DNA of 64,000 nucleotides from an uncultured Chloroflexota bacterium (GTDB lineage Bacteria > Chloroflexota > Chloroflexia > Thermomicrobiales > UBA6265), in assembly GCA_937901745.1 (NCBI GenBank), contig CALGSZ010000158.1, positions 6,360 to 70,359 of the forward strand. The letters are read 5' to 3'. Made by a program: the position numbers and the translations under genes. Positions within the stretch are counted from its first letter, which is position 1, and every line of letters begins with the position of its first letter. The notes beneath the pieces were generated by a model. It searched no databases. It was not told where the DNA came from and saw nothing but the letters and a program-made list of their open reading frames with translations. Of the stretch, positions 40,987 to 49,392 are shown one piece after another.

Positions 40987-41946
40987 ATGGATCGCATCGG
41001 AGCAGATCGTCCCGGCGGAGCGATCGCGGCTGGCTGGACGGACGAGATGCCGCGCCGCGCCACCCTGAGACGGCGGATCAATTGGACGGCCGTCTCGATG
41101 ATCGCTCCCGCGGTGCTGGCGCTCCTCGCCATCGGGCTCTTTCCGCTGCTGTATGCCGTCAACGCCAGCTTCCGCTTGTATCAACTGACCAAGCCGTACC
41201 TGGGGCACCCGTGGGTTGGCTTGGACAACTACCGTGCCGCGCTGCAAGACGATCTCTTTTGGGCGTCGCTGCGGCGAACCGCCGTGTTCTTGGTCGCCAC
41301 GCTGCCGGTGCAGGTCGTGCTGGGGGTAGCGGTCGCGCTGCTGCTGCACTCGACGCGCTGGCGGAAACTGTCGGCGGTGACGCGGGTGCTGCTGGTGCTT
41401 CCCATCGCGACGACGCCGACGGTCGTCGGACTCATCGGCCGGCTGACGTATAACCGCGACTTCGGCGTGGTCAACTGGGCGCTCGGTCAGATCGGGCTCG
41501 GGCCGTTCTCCTGGCTCGGCCAACCCCGGCCGGCGTTCTTCGTGATCGCGTTGACGGACACCTGGCAGTGGACGCCGTTCGTGGCGCTCGTCGCGCTGGC
41601 CGGACTGACAGCGGTGCCGGAGGACATCGTCGAGGCGAGCCGGCTCGATACCGGCAGCGGCTGGGAGATCTTCCGCCACGTGCAGCTGCCGTTCCTCTGG
41701 CCGGGCATCACCGCGATTCTGATCATCCGCACGGCGGATATGTTCAAGCTCTTCGACATGGTCTTTATCATGACGCGCGGCGGGCCGGGCGTGTCCACCG
41801 AGCTGGTGAGCCTGTATTTGCAGCGGCTCGGGTTCCGCATCTTCGACCTCGGCGTGGCGTCGGCACAAGCCATCTTGCTGCTCGTGCTCTGCATCGCGCT
41901 GTCGCGCTTCTATCTGCGCGTCTTCTATCGGGAGATCGAGGCATGA
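40987..41946 (+). CDS. Sugar ABC transporter permease, MalF type (importer 3)
   Basis: 319 residues from ATG 40987; a GTG at 40975 adds four residues, and neither has a strong ribosome site. Helices begin with WTAVSMIAPAVLALLAIGLFPLLYA. The EAA loop reads DIVEASRLDTGSGWEIFRHVQLP, with Thr-Gly replacing the usual Gly-Ala. MTRGGPGVSTELVSLYLQRLGF near the end is the subunit's conserved loop. It overlaps the next permease by four bases. Confidence 0.92.
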   Translation: MDRIGADRPGGAIAAGWTDEMPRRATLRRRINWTAVSMIAPAVLALLAIGLFPLLYAVNASFRLYQLTKPYLGHPWVGLDNYRAALQDDLFWASLRRTAVFLVATLPVQVVLGVAVALLLHSTRWRKLSAVTRVLLVLPIATTPTVVGLIGRLTYNRDFGVVNWALGQIGLGPFSWLGQPRPAFFVIALTDTWQWTPFVALVALAGLTAVPEDIVEASRLDTGSGWEIFRHVQLPFLWPGITAILIIRTADMFKLFDMVFIMTRGGPGVSTELVSLYLQRLGFRIFDLGVASAQAILLLVLCIALSRFYLRVFYREIEA

Positions 41947-42815
41947 GCCAAATCAGCAATCTTGCCGAATTCCCCGCCTGGACGCCGCGACGGCGACGGA
42001 TGACCGTGCCGGACATCCTGCAGCTCGCCGCGTTCGCGGTCTTGATCGGATTTCTGATCTTCCCGATCTATTGGATGATCTCGACGTCGCTGAAGACGAC
42101 GAATCAGACGTTCGCGGTGCCGCCGGTCTTCTTCTTCAAGCCGACGCTGGAGCACTACCGCGCCCTGTTCGAGGCGGGGGACGTGCCGCGCAGTCTTGTC
42201 AACAGCCTGGTGGTCGCCTCTGGCTCGACGGCGCTGGCGTTGGTGCTCGGCACGCCGGCCGCGTACGCGCTCGCGCGGTACAAGTTCCGTGGCCGGTCCG
42301 ACCTGTGGTTCTGGATCATCTCGAACCGGTTCATCTCGCCCATCGTCGTCGCGTTGCCGTTCTTCCTGATCGCGCGGGACTTGGGGCTGCTCAATACGCG
42401 GCTCGCCCTGATCTTGGTCTATCTGACGTTCAACGTCCCGCTCGTCATTTGGCTGTGCGCCGACCAGTTCCGGCTGGTGCCGAAAGAGGTGGACGACGCG
42501 GCGCTAGTCGACGGGGCGAATCAATGGCAGGCGTTCCTGCGGATCAGTCTGCCGCTGGCGGCGCCCGGCGTCGTGGTGTCGGCGATCCTGTGCTTCATCT
42601 TTAGCTGGAACGAGTTCCTCTTCGCGTTGACGCTGACGCGCAGCGGCGACGCGCGCACCGCGCCCGTCGAGGCGAACAACTTCCTGACTGGCATGGGGAC
42701 GCGGTGGGGAGAGATGATGGCGACAGGCACGCTGATCGTGTTGCCGGTCGTGCTCTTCGCGGCGATCGTCTCGCGCTATCTGGTGCGCGGGTTGACAATG
42801 GGAGCGGTCAAGTAA
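41943..42815 (+). CDS. Sugar ABC transporter permease, MalG type (importer 3)
   Basis: 290 residues, starting at the ATG inside the upstream stop (ATGA). Typical elements: IGFLIFPIYWMISTSLKTTNQTF, LGTPAAYALARYKFRGR and EAA loop KEVDDAALVDGANQWQAFLRI. FSWNEFLFALTLTRSGDARTAPVEANNFL matches the polyol/mannitol-type MtlG group more than MalG, which agrees with the polyol-type dehydrogenase downstream. No ATPase gene is present in the operon. Confidence 0.92.
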   Translation: MSQISNLAEFPAWTPRRRRMTVPDILQLAAFAVLIGFLIFPIYWMISTSLKTTNQTFAVPPVFFFKPTLEHYRALFEAGDVPRSLVNSLVVASGSTALALVLGTPAAYALARYKFRGRSDLWFWIISNRFISPIVVALPFFLIARDLGLLNTRLALILVYLTFNVPLVIWLCADQFRLVPKEVDDAALVDGANQWQAFLRISLPLAAPGVVVSAILCFIFSWNEFLFALTLTRSGDARTAPVEANNFLTGMGTRWGEMMATGTLIVLPVVLFAAIVSRYLVRGLTMGAVK

Positions 42816-42876
42816 GCGGGTGGCGCTCGGTTCGAGTGGCGAATCGGGGCGCGGCCCTAATGCGAGGTGTGACGAG

Positions 42877-43950
42877 ATGGAATCGACAATGCTCGCGGTC
42901 GTCTGCCACGGCCCAAAGGATTACCGGGTGGAGGAGGTGCCGGTCCCGCAGCCAGGGCCGGGCGAGATCCTGATCGAGGTGGGCGCGGCCGGCATCTGCG
43001 CGTCGGACATGAAGTGCTTCCTCGGCGCTCCCTTGTTCTGGGGACGGGACGGCAAGCCTGGCTACGTCGAGGGGCCGTGCATCGCCGGCCATGAGTACGC
43101 CGGTCGGGTGGTCGCGCTCGGAGAGGGCGCGGAGGAGCGGCATGGCGTCAAGATCGGTGACCGGGTGGTTGCCGAGCAGATCGTGCCGTGCGGCACGTGC
43201 CGGTATTGCCGCGATGGCTACTACTGGATGTGCCAGCCGCACCACATTTTCGGGTTCAAGCGGTATCTGAACGGCGGCATGGCGAAATACAACCTCTTCC
43301 CGGCCAAGGCACGGGTGCATCACGTGCCGGAGAGCCTTTCGGACGGGGAGGCGGCGTACATCGAGCCGCTCGCTTGCGCCTGGCACGCCGTCGAGCGGGG
43401 CGAGATCAAGCCCGGCGATACCGTCGCGATCGGCGGCGTGGGGAACATCGGGCTCTGCATGCTCCAGGTGGCGAAGCTCTACAATCCTGGGTGCTTGATC
43501 GCCCTCGACACGAAGCAGTACCGGTTGGATCTCGCGAAGCAGTTCGGCGCGGATGTCGCGATCGACGTGACGAAGGGCGACGCGGTGCAGCAGGTGCTCG
43601 ATCTAACCGAGGGCTACGGCTGCGATGTCTACATCGAGGCGAGCGGGAGCCCGGCCGGCGTCGTGCAGGGGCTGCAGATGATCCGGAAGCTGGGCACGTT
43701 CGTCGAGTTCAGCGTCTTCGGCGAGCAGACGACGGTGGACTGGACGATCATCGGTGACACCAAGGAGCTGAACATCCACGGCAGTCACCTCGGCCCGTAT
43801 TGCTACCCGAAGGCGATCAAGGCGCTGGCGGAGGGCAAGGTCAATGTGAAGCCGCTGCTGGCCGATTCCTATCCCATCAGCCGATTCCCGGAGGCGATGG
43901 AGGCGGCGCTGAGCGGCGGCGTGCTCAAGACGCTCGTCGTGCCGGAGTAA
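42877..43950 (+). CDS. Zinc-dependent polyol/sugar dehydrogenase (MDR family)
   Basis: 357 residues. Catalytic zinc ligands are Cys in GICASDMK and His-Glu in AGHEYAG. The four structural-zinc cysteines are in PCGTCRYCRDGYYWMC. The NAD-binding turn is GVGNIG. LACAWHAVERGEIKPGDTV and DTKQYRLDLAKQFGAD are characteristic of erythritol/threitol and sorbitol-type dehydrogenases, so oxidation of an imported polyol to a ketose is the best guess. It lies 61 bases behind the permease. An upstream extension of the frame to 42820 has no initiator support. Confidence 0.9.
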   Translation: MESTMLAVVCHGPKDYRVEEVPVPQPGPGEILIEVGAAGICASDMKCFLGAPLFWGRDGKPGYVEGPCIAGHEYAGRVVALGEGAEERHGVKIGDRVVAEQIVPCGTCRYCRDGYYWMCQPHHIFGFKRYLNGGMAKYNLFPAKARVHHVPESLSDGEAAYIEPLACAWHAVERGEIKPGDTVAIGGVGNIGLCMLQVAKLYNPGCLIALDTKQYRLDLAKQFGADVAIDVTKGDAVQQVLDLTEGYGCDVYIEASGSPAGVVQGLQMIRKLGTFVEFSVFGEQTTVDWTIIGDTKELNIHGSHLGPYCYPKAIKALAEGKVNVKPLLADSYPISRFPEAMEAALSGGVLKTLVVPE

Positions 43951-43971
43951 TTTGCGGGGAGGAGCGAGCGG

Positions 43972-44955
43972 ATGGGTGGTGCGGCCAAGAGTGGGCAGGC
44001 TGGCCGGCCGTTGAAGGTTGGCGTCTGGCTCCCGACCATCGAGCGGACGATGGCCGGAGAGACACCGCGCTGGACGGACATCCAAACGCTGGCACGAGTC
44101 GCCGAGGATGTCGGGTTCGACTCGCTCTGGATGTCGGACCATCTGATCTACCGGCTGCCGGGCCGGGAAGATCAGCCGGTGGGCATTTGGGAGTGCTGGT
44201 CGCTCTTGGCCGCCTTGGCCGCTACCACGCAACGCGTGCAGCTCGGCCCGTTCGTGAGCTGCATTCCGTTCCGCAATCCGGCGCTGCTGGCCAAGATGGC
44301 CGAGACGGTTGACGAGATCAGCGGCGGCCGCCTGATCCTCGGGCTAGGGGCGGGTTGGCACGAGCCGGAGTTCCGCAACTTCGGCTACCCGTTCGACCAC
44401 CGCGCGGCCCGGTTCCAGGAAGCGTTCACGATCATCCACGGTCTGCTGACGACCGGGAAGGTGGATTACGAAGGCCGGTATTACCAGGTGCGGGAGTGCG
44501 AGCTGCGGCCGCGCGGTCCCCGGCCGAACGGCGTGCCGATCATGATCGGCAGCAACGGTCCACGTGTACTCCGTATGACGGTCCCCTACGTGGCGGCATG
44601 GAACAGCGACTGGACGACGCACCCGAGCGAGATTCCGCCGCTGATGGAGCGCGTGGACGCTGCTTGCCGTGATGTCGGCCGCGATCCGGCGGAGATCGAG
44701 CGGACGGCCGCCGTGCAGATTGATCTGCCGATCCGCGACCCGGCCCGGAGTGGCCGCGCGGTCATGTCCGGGGCGACGGCGCCGGGCGTAAATCCGGTGC
44801 AGCCCGCCACCGGCGACGCCGACGAGCTGGCCGAGTTGCTGCGGGGGTACGCGGCGGTCGGGATCAGCCACGTCCAGCTTTGGCTCGAGCCCGCGACGAC
44901 GGCTGGCTTCGAGTGGTTCGCCAGCGTTCTCGAGCGCCTGGACCGGTCCGGGTAG
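43972..44955 (+). CDS. LLM-class F420-dependent oxidoreductase
   Basis: 327 residues of the bacterial luciferase-like monooxygenase fold. Signatures: LKVGVWLPTIERTM, RVAEDVGFDSLWMSDHLIY, QRVQLGPFVSCIPFRNPALLAKMAETVDEISGGRLILGLGAGWHEPEF (the core of F420/FMN-binding members) and PIMIGSNGPRVLRM. The ATG follows GGGGAGGAG. Most actinobacterial and chloroflexal members use F420, but cofactor choice cannot be read from sequence alone. It is the last gene of the importer-3 cluster; a direct role in sugar use is not obvious. Confidence 0.9.
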   Translation: MGGAAKSGQAGRPLKVGVWLPTIERTMAGETPRWTDIQTLARVAEDVGFDSLWMSDHLIYRLPGREDQPVGIWECWSLLAALAATTQRVQLGPFVSCIPFRNPALLAKMAETVDEISGGRLILGLGAGWHEPEFRNFGYPFDHRAARFQEAFTIIHGLLTTGKVDYEGRYYQVRECELRPRGPRPNGVPIMIGSNGPRVLRMTVPYVAAWNSDWTTHPSEIPPLMERVDAACRDVGRDPAEIERTAAVQIDLPIRDPARSGRAVMSGATAPGVNPVQPATGDADELAELLRGYAAVGISHVQLWLEPATTAGFEWFASVLERLDRSG

Positions 44956-44999
44956 ACGGCAGCCACTCGACCGACTGGGGCGGGCCAGGCGCTCGCGCG

Positions 45000-45845
45000 T
45001 CACTCGCGGGGCGTCGTCCCGGTTTCTAGCCAGCCCGCCTTGGCCCGCGCCGCCCACCGGCCGCAGTCGTAGCTGACCTGAACGGGCACGCCGAAACACG
45101 CCGAGACGAGCTCGCTGGTCAGGACCTCGGTGGCCGGGCCTGTGGCGATCGCCTCGCCCTGACGCAAGAGTAGGGCGTGGCTGGTCGTAGGGGGCAATTC
45201 CTCCAGGTGATGCGAAACCAGCACCGTCGTCAGGTCCGGCTTGGCGGCCGCCAGGCTCGCCAGCGCGGCGAGCAGCGCCTCTCGCGCAGGCAGATCGAGA
45301 CCGGTGGCCGGCTCGTCGAGCAGGAGGAGCGGCGGATCGGGCATCAGCGCGCGAGCGATCAATACCCGCTGCCGCTCGCCTTGCGAGCAGGTCGTGATCT
45401 GCCGGCTGGCGAGGTGGTCGCAGCCGAGGATGGTCAGCAGCTCCCGCGCTCGCTCCCGCTCCGCGTCGCTGATGCGATCCGGGAGCGGCCAGACGGTGCC
45501 CGTGGCGCCGGTCAGGACCACGTCCTCGACCGTGAGCCAGTCGAGCAGCTTGTGCGTCGGGTTGATGACGCCGATTTGCTCGCGCAAATCCCAGAGATTG
45601 GATTGACCCAGCCGGTGCCCGAGGACGGTGACCGCGCCGGCGCTCGGATGGCGGCCGGCTCTGGCCAGGGAGAGAAGGGTGCTCTTCCCGGAGCCGTTCG
45701 GCCCGAGCAGCGCCCAGTGCTCGCCAGCCCGCGCGGTCCAGGTAATGCCGCGCAGGATCGGTGTCCCATCTTCGACCCAGACCTGCACGTCCTCAAAACA
45801 GAGCACTGGCGGTCGTCCGTCTTGCGTTACTGTGTCGCCGTCCAT
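45000..45845 (-). CDS. Orphan ABC transporter ATP-binding protein
   Basis: 281 residues, one nucleotide-binding domain: Walker A GPNGSGKST (near 49-57), Q loop at EQIGVINPTHK, signature CSQGERQR, Walker B LLLLDEPATGLD and a switch His in VLVSHHLEEL. The CSQGE form and the N-terminal WTARAGEHWALLGPNG are typical of ModF/YlmA-type soluble ATPases that lack a dedicated permease. No membrane partner is adjacent; the neighbours are an LLM oxidoreductase and a divergent LacI gene. ATG 45845 follows AAAGGACGGG. Confidence 0.88.
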   Translation of the reverse strand: MDGDTVTQDGRPPVLCFEDVQVWVEDGTPILRGITWTARAGEHWALLGPNGSGKSTLLSLARAGRHPSAGAVTVLGHRLGQSNLWDLREQIGVINPTHKLLDWLTVEDVVLTGATGTVWPLPDRISDAERERARELLTILGCDHLASRQITTCSQGERQRVLIARALMPDPPLLLLDEPATGLDLPAREALLAALASLAAAKPDLTTVLVSHHLEELPPTTSHALLLRQGEAIATGPATEVLTSELVSACFGVPVQVSYDCGRWAARAKAGWLETGTTPRE

Positions 45846-45959
45846 CCCGTCCTTTCCATCCGCTCGATGTTGCAGCCGTTACTGCTCGCCGGTACGCCCG
45901 GTCGCGGCACGGTGTATAGAATCGCATGAGCGACGGAAATCTTCGCGAGGGGTCATGCC

Positions 45960-46985
45960 GTGGGTGTCACTATCGAGGACGTAGCCAGGGAAGCGGGAGT
46001 GTCGATCGCGACGGTGTCGCGGTTCATCAACGGACAAACCGTGGCGATCGCGCCCGCAACGCGCGAGCGGCTGCAACGCGCCGTCGATCGGCTCGGCTAC
46101 GTCCCGAACGCCGCGGCACGGACGCTGAAGACCGGCCGCACGCGCCTGATCGGCGTCGCGCTGGCGGACATCGCGCACATGTATTGGAGCGCGATGCTCT
46201 CCGGCATCGAGGAGGGGTGCGCCCGACTCGGCTATAGCGTCGTCATCGGGAGCGCGAGCAATCGCTCCGCCGTTCAAAGCGAGCAGGTGGCGCTCTTCGT
46301 CCGGCAGAAAGTGGATGGCCTCTTGCTCAATCCGACCGAGATCGACGAGGCCACCGTCTCGCGCTGGGCAGCGTTGCGATGCCCGATTGTCATGCTCGAT
46401 CGGACGGTGCCCGGCCTGCCATTTCCGCTCGTCGCGGTGGATAACGCTTACGGCGCGCGGCTCGCGGTCGAGTATCTGCTCTCGCTTGGCCACCGTCGGA
46501 TCGCCTTTATCACCTGGCCAGTGGCGAATTTCAGCAACCGGCAGGAGCGCCTGGATGGCTACCGGGAGGCGCTTACCGAGGCCGGGTTGCCGGTGGATCC
46601 CGCGCTCATCCGCGTCGCTGAGGAGTCGTGGGATGACGGAGTCCGCCAGACCGTCGCGCTCTTCAGCCAGCCGAACAGGCCGACTGCCGTCTTCTCGGCA
46701 AACATGGAGCTGAATCTGCAGGTCTTGGCGGGCCTCAAGCAGCTTGGCCTGCGCATTCCAGACGATGTCTCCGTCGTCGGATTCGACGACTCGCCGTGGG
46801 ACCCGCTGCTCGATCCGCCGTTGACGACGATCGCGACGCCGCCTCGACGCCTGGGGATGCTGGCGGCGCTACGCCTGTGTCGCGCCGCCGAGCGGGGCGA
46901 CCATCTCTCGCAACGGGAGAGCCGGCTCAAGCCGCACCTGATCGTCCGGCGCTCAGCCGCGCCTGCACCGCACTCGGAGAGCTAA
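45960..46985 (+). CDS. LacI-family transcriptional regulator (second)
   Basis: 341 residues. HTH TIEDVAREAGVSIATVSRFINGQ (near 3-25), hinge YVPNAAARTLKTGRT, and effector domain from IGVALADIAHMYWSAMLSGIEEG. The start is GTG 45960 after GAGGGG. The gene stands alone, divergent from the orphan ATPase gene, so its targets are not obvious. The perfect TGTAAACGTTTACA site at 35071-35084 is a candidate for this protein or the LacI at 11704. Confidence 0.93.
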   Translation: MGVTIEDVAREAGVSIATVSRFINGQTVAIAPATRERLQRAVDRLGYVPNAAARTLKTGRTRLIGVALADIAHMYWSAMLSGIEEGCARLGYSVVIGSASNRSAVQSEQVALFVRQKVDGLLLNPTEIDEATVSRWAALRCPIVMLDRTVPGLPFPLVAVDNAYGARLAVEYLLSLGHRRIAFITWPVANFSNRQERLDGYREALTEAGLPVDPALIRVAEESWDDGVRQTVALFSQPNRPTAVFSANMELNLQVLAGLKQLGLRIPDDVSVVGFDDSPWDPLLDPPLTTIATPPRRLGMLAALRLCRAAERGDHLSQRESRLKPHLIVRRSAAPAPHSES

Positions 46986-47039
46986 CGCCGGCCCGGACGC
47001 GGGCGGGCGGTACAATGGCAGCGGAGGTCCTGCCGCGCC

Positions 47040-48089
47040 ATGCATCGCCCGCGTCAAATGGATGTTGCACTCGAAACCGGCCCTGGTGAGGGGCGGCGCG
47101 CGAGTCCGGCGCCGGTCAACGCGCTGGCCGAGCGCGTGCTCGAAAACGTCGGCCGCGTCATCGTGGGCAAGCGCGATGTCGCGGAACTCCTGCTTGTCGC
47201 GCTGCTTTGCGAGGGGCATGTCCTGATCGAGGATGTGCCCGGCGTGGGGAAGACGACGCTCGCCCGCGCCGTTGCTCGCTCGATCGGTGGCTCGTTCCGA
47301 CGCATCCAGTTCACGCCGGACCTCCTGCCGACGGATATCAGTGGGTTGACGTACTTCGACCAGCGGGCGAGCGAGTTTCGGTTCCGTCCCGGTCCGCTCT
47401 TCGCCAACGTTGTCCTAGCGGACGAGATCAACCGCGCCACGCCTCGCACACAGTCGGCGCTGCTGGAGGCGATGGAGGAGCGGACGGTGACCGTCGAGGG
47501 CGAGACGATGCCGTTGCCACGGCCGTTCCTCGTCCTTGCGACGGAAAATCCGATCGAGCTTGAGGGCACCTTCCCGTTGCCTGAGGCGCAGCTCGACCGC
47601 TTTCTTCTCCGGCTCGCCGTCGGCTATCCCTCTCATGAGGAGGAGGATGAGCTGCTGGCGCGGCAGGGCGAGGCGCCGGAGGTCGCCGATTTGCCCGCGG
47701 TCACGACACCCGACGAGGTTCTGGCCGCGGCGGAGGCGGCGCGCGCCGTCTACGTCAGTCCGGAGATTCGCCACTATCTAACGACGATCGTCCGCGCGAC
47801 GCGGACACACGAGGCCGTCGCGCTCGGCGGCAGCCCGCGGGCATCGCTCGCGCTCTTCCGCGCCGCGCAGGCATTCGCCGCGATCCGGGGGCGGGAAGCG
47901 GTCCTGCCGGACGACATCAAGGCGCTGGTCGAGCCGGTGCTCGGTCACCGCCTGATCCTCTCTCCGGAGGCGCGGCTGCGCGGCCGACAGGTGCCGGCGG
48001 TGCTGGCCGAAATCATCGCGGAGACGCCGGTCCCGGTCGAGGGAGACGCCGGTCTGCCGGCCGGCGCCGACGAGCGTGTGCCCCGCTGA
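47040..48089 (+). CDS. MoxR-family AAA+ ATPase
   Basis: 349 residues. Walker A is DVPGVGKTT (65-73), Walker B VVLADEINR (near 124-132), sensor 1 ATENPIELEGTFPLPEAQLDRFLL. MoxR proteins act as chaperone-like ATPases that help assemble or activate protein complexes, usually with VWA/DUF58 partners. ATG 47040 has GGAGG 12 bases upstream; ATG 47058 is an alternative. It is followed after two bases by the DUF58 gene and then a DUF4129 membrane protein, the common MoxR operon order. Confidence 0.94.
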   Translation: MHRPRQMDVALETGPGEGRRASPAPVNALAERVLENVGRVIVGKRDVAELLLVALLCEGHVLIEDVPGVGKTTLARAVARSIGGSFRRIQFTPDLLPTDISGLTYFDQRASEFRFRPGPLFANVVLADEINRATPRTQSALLEAMEERTVTVEGETMPLPRPFLVLATENPIELEGTFPLPEAQLDRFLLRLAVGYPSHEEEDELLARQGEAPEVADLPAVTTPDEVLAAAEAARAVYVSPEIRHYLTTIVRATRTHEAVALGGSPRASLALFRAAQAFAAIRGREAVLPDDIKALVEPVLGHRLILSPEARLRGRQVPAVLAEIIAETPVPVEGDAGLPAGADERVPR

Positions 48090-48091
48090 CG

Positions 48092-49387
48092 ATGCGCGCG
48101 CGAGCAGCCGCCCCGAGCCAGCCAGAGCCCAGCGACGCCCAGGGGACGGAGCGGAGCCTCTTCTTCAGCCGGGTCTGGATCGGCGGGGCGGTCGTCGTCC
48201 TCCTCATCGGCCTGCTGGCGAGCCAGCCCGCGCTCAGCTTGCTCGCGCTCCTGGTCCTGGCGACCGCTGGACTCGCGGCTGGCTGGAACCGGCTGGCCCT
48301 CCGCCGGGTTGAGTATCGCCGCGAGCTCTTCGCCGATCGTGCCTTTCCGGACGATGTCGTCACGCTGACGATCACGGTCGTCAATCGCAAGGCGTTGCCG
48401 TTGCCGGGACTCTCGATCGAGGACGAGCTAGACGCCGCGCTTCAGCCGATCGACCGGGAGACGACGCTGAGCGGGACAAGCGGACGCCGCATTCTGCGCA
48501 TCGTCACCAGCGTGCGGGCGCACGAGGCGGTCACCTGGCGCATCCCGCTGCGCTGCACGGCGCGGGGCGTGCACGCGATCGGTCCGGCGACGCTGCGGGC
48601 GGGCGACCCATTCGGCTTTTTCTCGACTCGCCGCACGGCGCCGGGAGAGACGAGCGTGCTCGTCTACCCACGAGTCTCTCCGCTGGCTGAGCTCGGCTTT
48701 CCGCCGCGCGCGCCGCTGGGCACGGCTCGACTGCCGCGCCAGCTTCTGACTGACCCGACGCGGGTGATCGGCGTCCGCGACTATCAACCGGACGATCCGT
48801 TCCGGCTCATCCATTGGAAGGCGACTGCCCGGCTTGGGACGCTCCAGGTGCGGATCACCGAGCCAGTCACGACTCGACAGCTAGCCATCTTCCTCAATCT
48901 CGATACCTTCGAGCGGTATTGGGAAGGGTTGGATGTCGCCACTGCCGAGTGGGCGATCGAAGTCGCCGCCGCGATTGCGAAGCATGCCATCGAGGAGCGC
49001 GACGCCGTCGGGATCTACGCCAACGGCATTGTTGCCGGCTCCGACCAGCCACTGCGGGTGCCGCCGAGCCGCAGCGCCACCCAACTCCAGAAGCTGATGG
49101 AGGGATTGGCCAGGATCTCGCCATACTCGACGGTCGCGTTCGCGCGGATCCTGGCGGCGGAGATGCCGCGGCTGCCGTGGGGAAGTACGATCGTCGTCGT
49201 GACGTCGCTGGTGCCGGAGAGTCTGATCGCGCAGCTATCCGCGCTGCTCGCCGCCGGTCACCAGGTGGTGCTGGTCACACTCGGGGAGCCCGACGTGCCG
49301 ATGCTCCAAGGTCTGATCCTGCACCGTATCCCACTCGATGGCGCCGCTGCCAGTGACGTGGCCGTCGCGACGCAAGGAGCGGTATAA
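48092..49387 (+). CDS. DUF58 domain-containing membrane protein
   Basis: 431 residues. Two adjacent N-terminal helices (about 30-75) precede a beta-rich region and then the DUF58 motif GVRDYQPDDPFRLIHWKATAR (near 228-248), followed by a VWA-like fold to the C-terminus. It is predicted to be the substrate or partner of the MoxR ATPase encoded immediately upstream, at the membrane. Confidence 0.9.
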   Translation: MRARAAAPSQPEPSDAQGTERSLFFSRVWIGGAVVVLLIGLLASQPALSLLALLVLATAGLAAGWNRLALRRVEYRRELFADRAFPDDVVTLTITVVNRKALPLPGLSIEDELDAALQPIDRETTLSGTSGRRILRIVTSVRAHEAVTWRIPLRCTARGVHAIGPATLRAGDPFGFFSTRRTAPGETSVLVYPRVSPLAELGFPPRAPLGTARLPRQLLTDPTRVIGVRDYQPDDPFRLIHWKATARLGTLQVRITEPVTTRQLAIFLNLDTFERYWEGLDVATAEWAIEVAAAIAKHAIEERDAVGIYANGIVAGSDQPLRVPPSRSATQLQKLMEGLARISPYSTVAFARILAAEMPRLPWGSTIVVVTSLVPESLIAQLSALLAAGHQVVLVTLGEPDVPMLQGLILHRIPLDGAAASDVAVATQGAV

Positions 49388-49392
49388 CGCTG

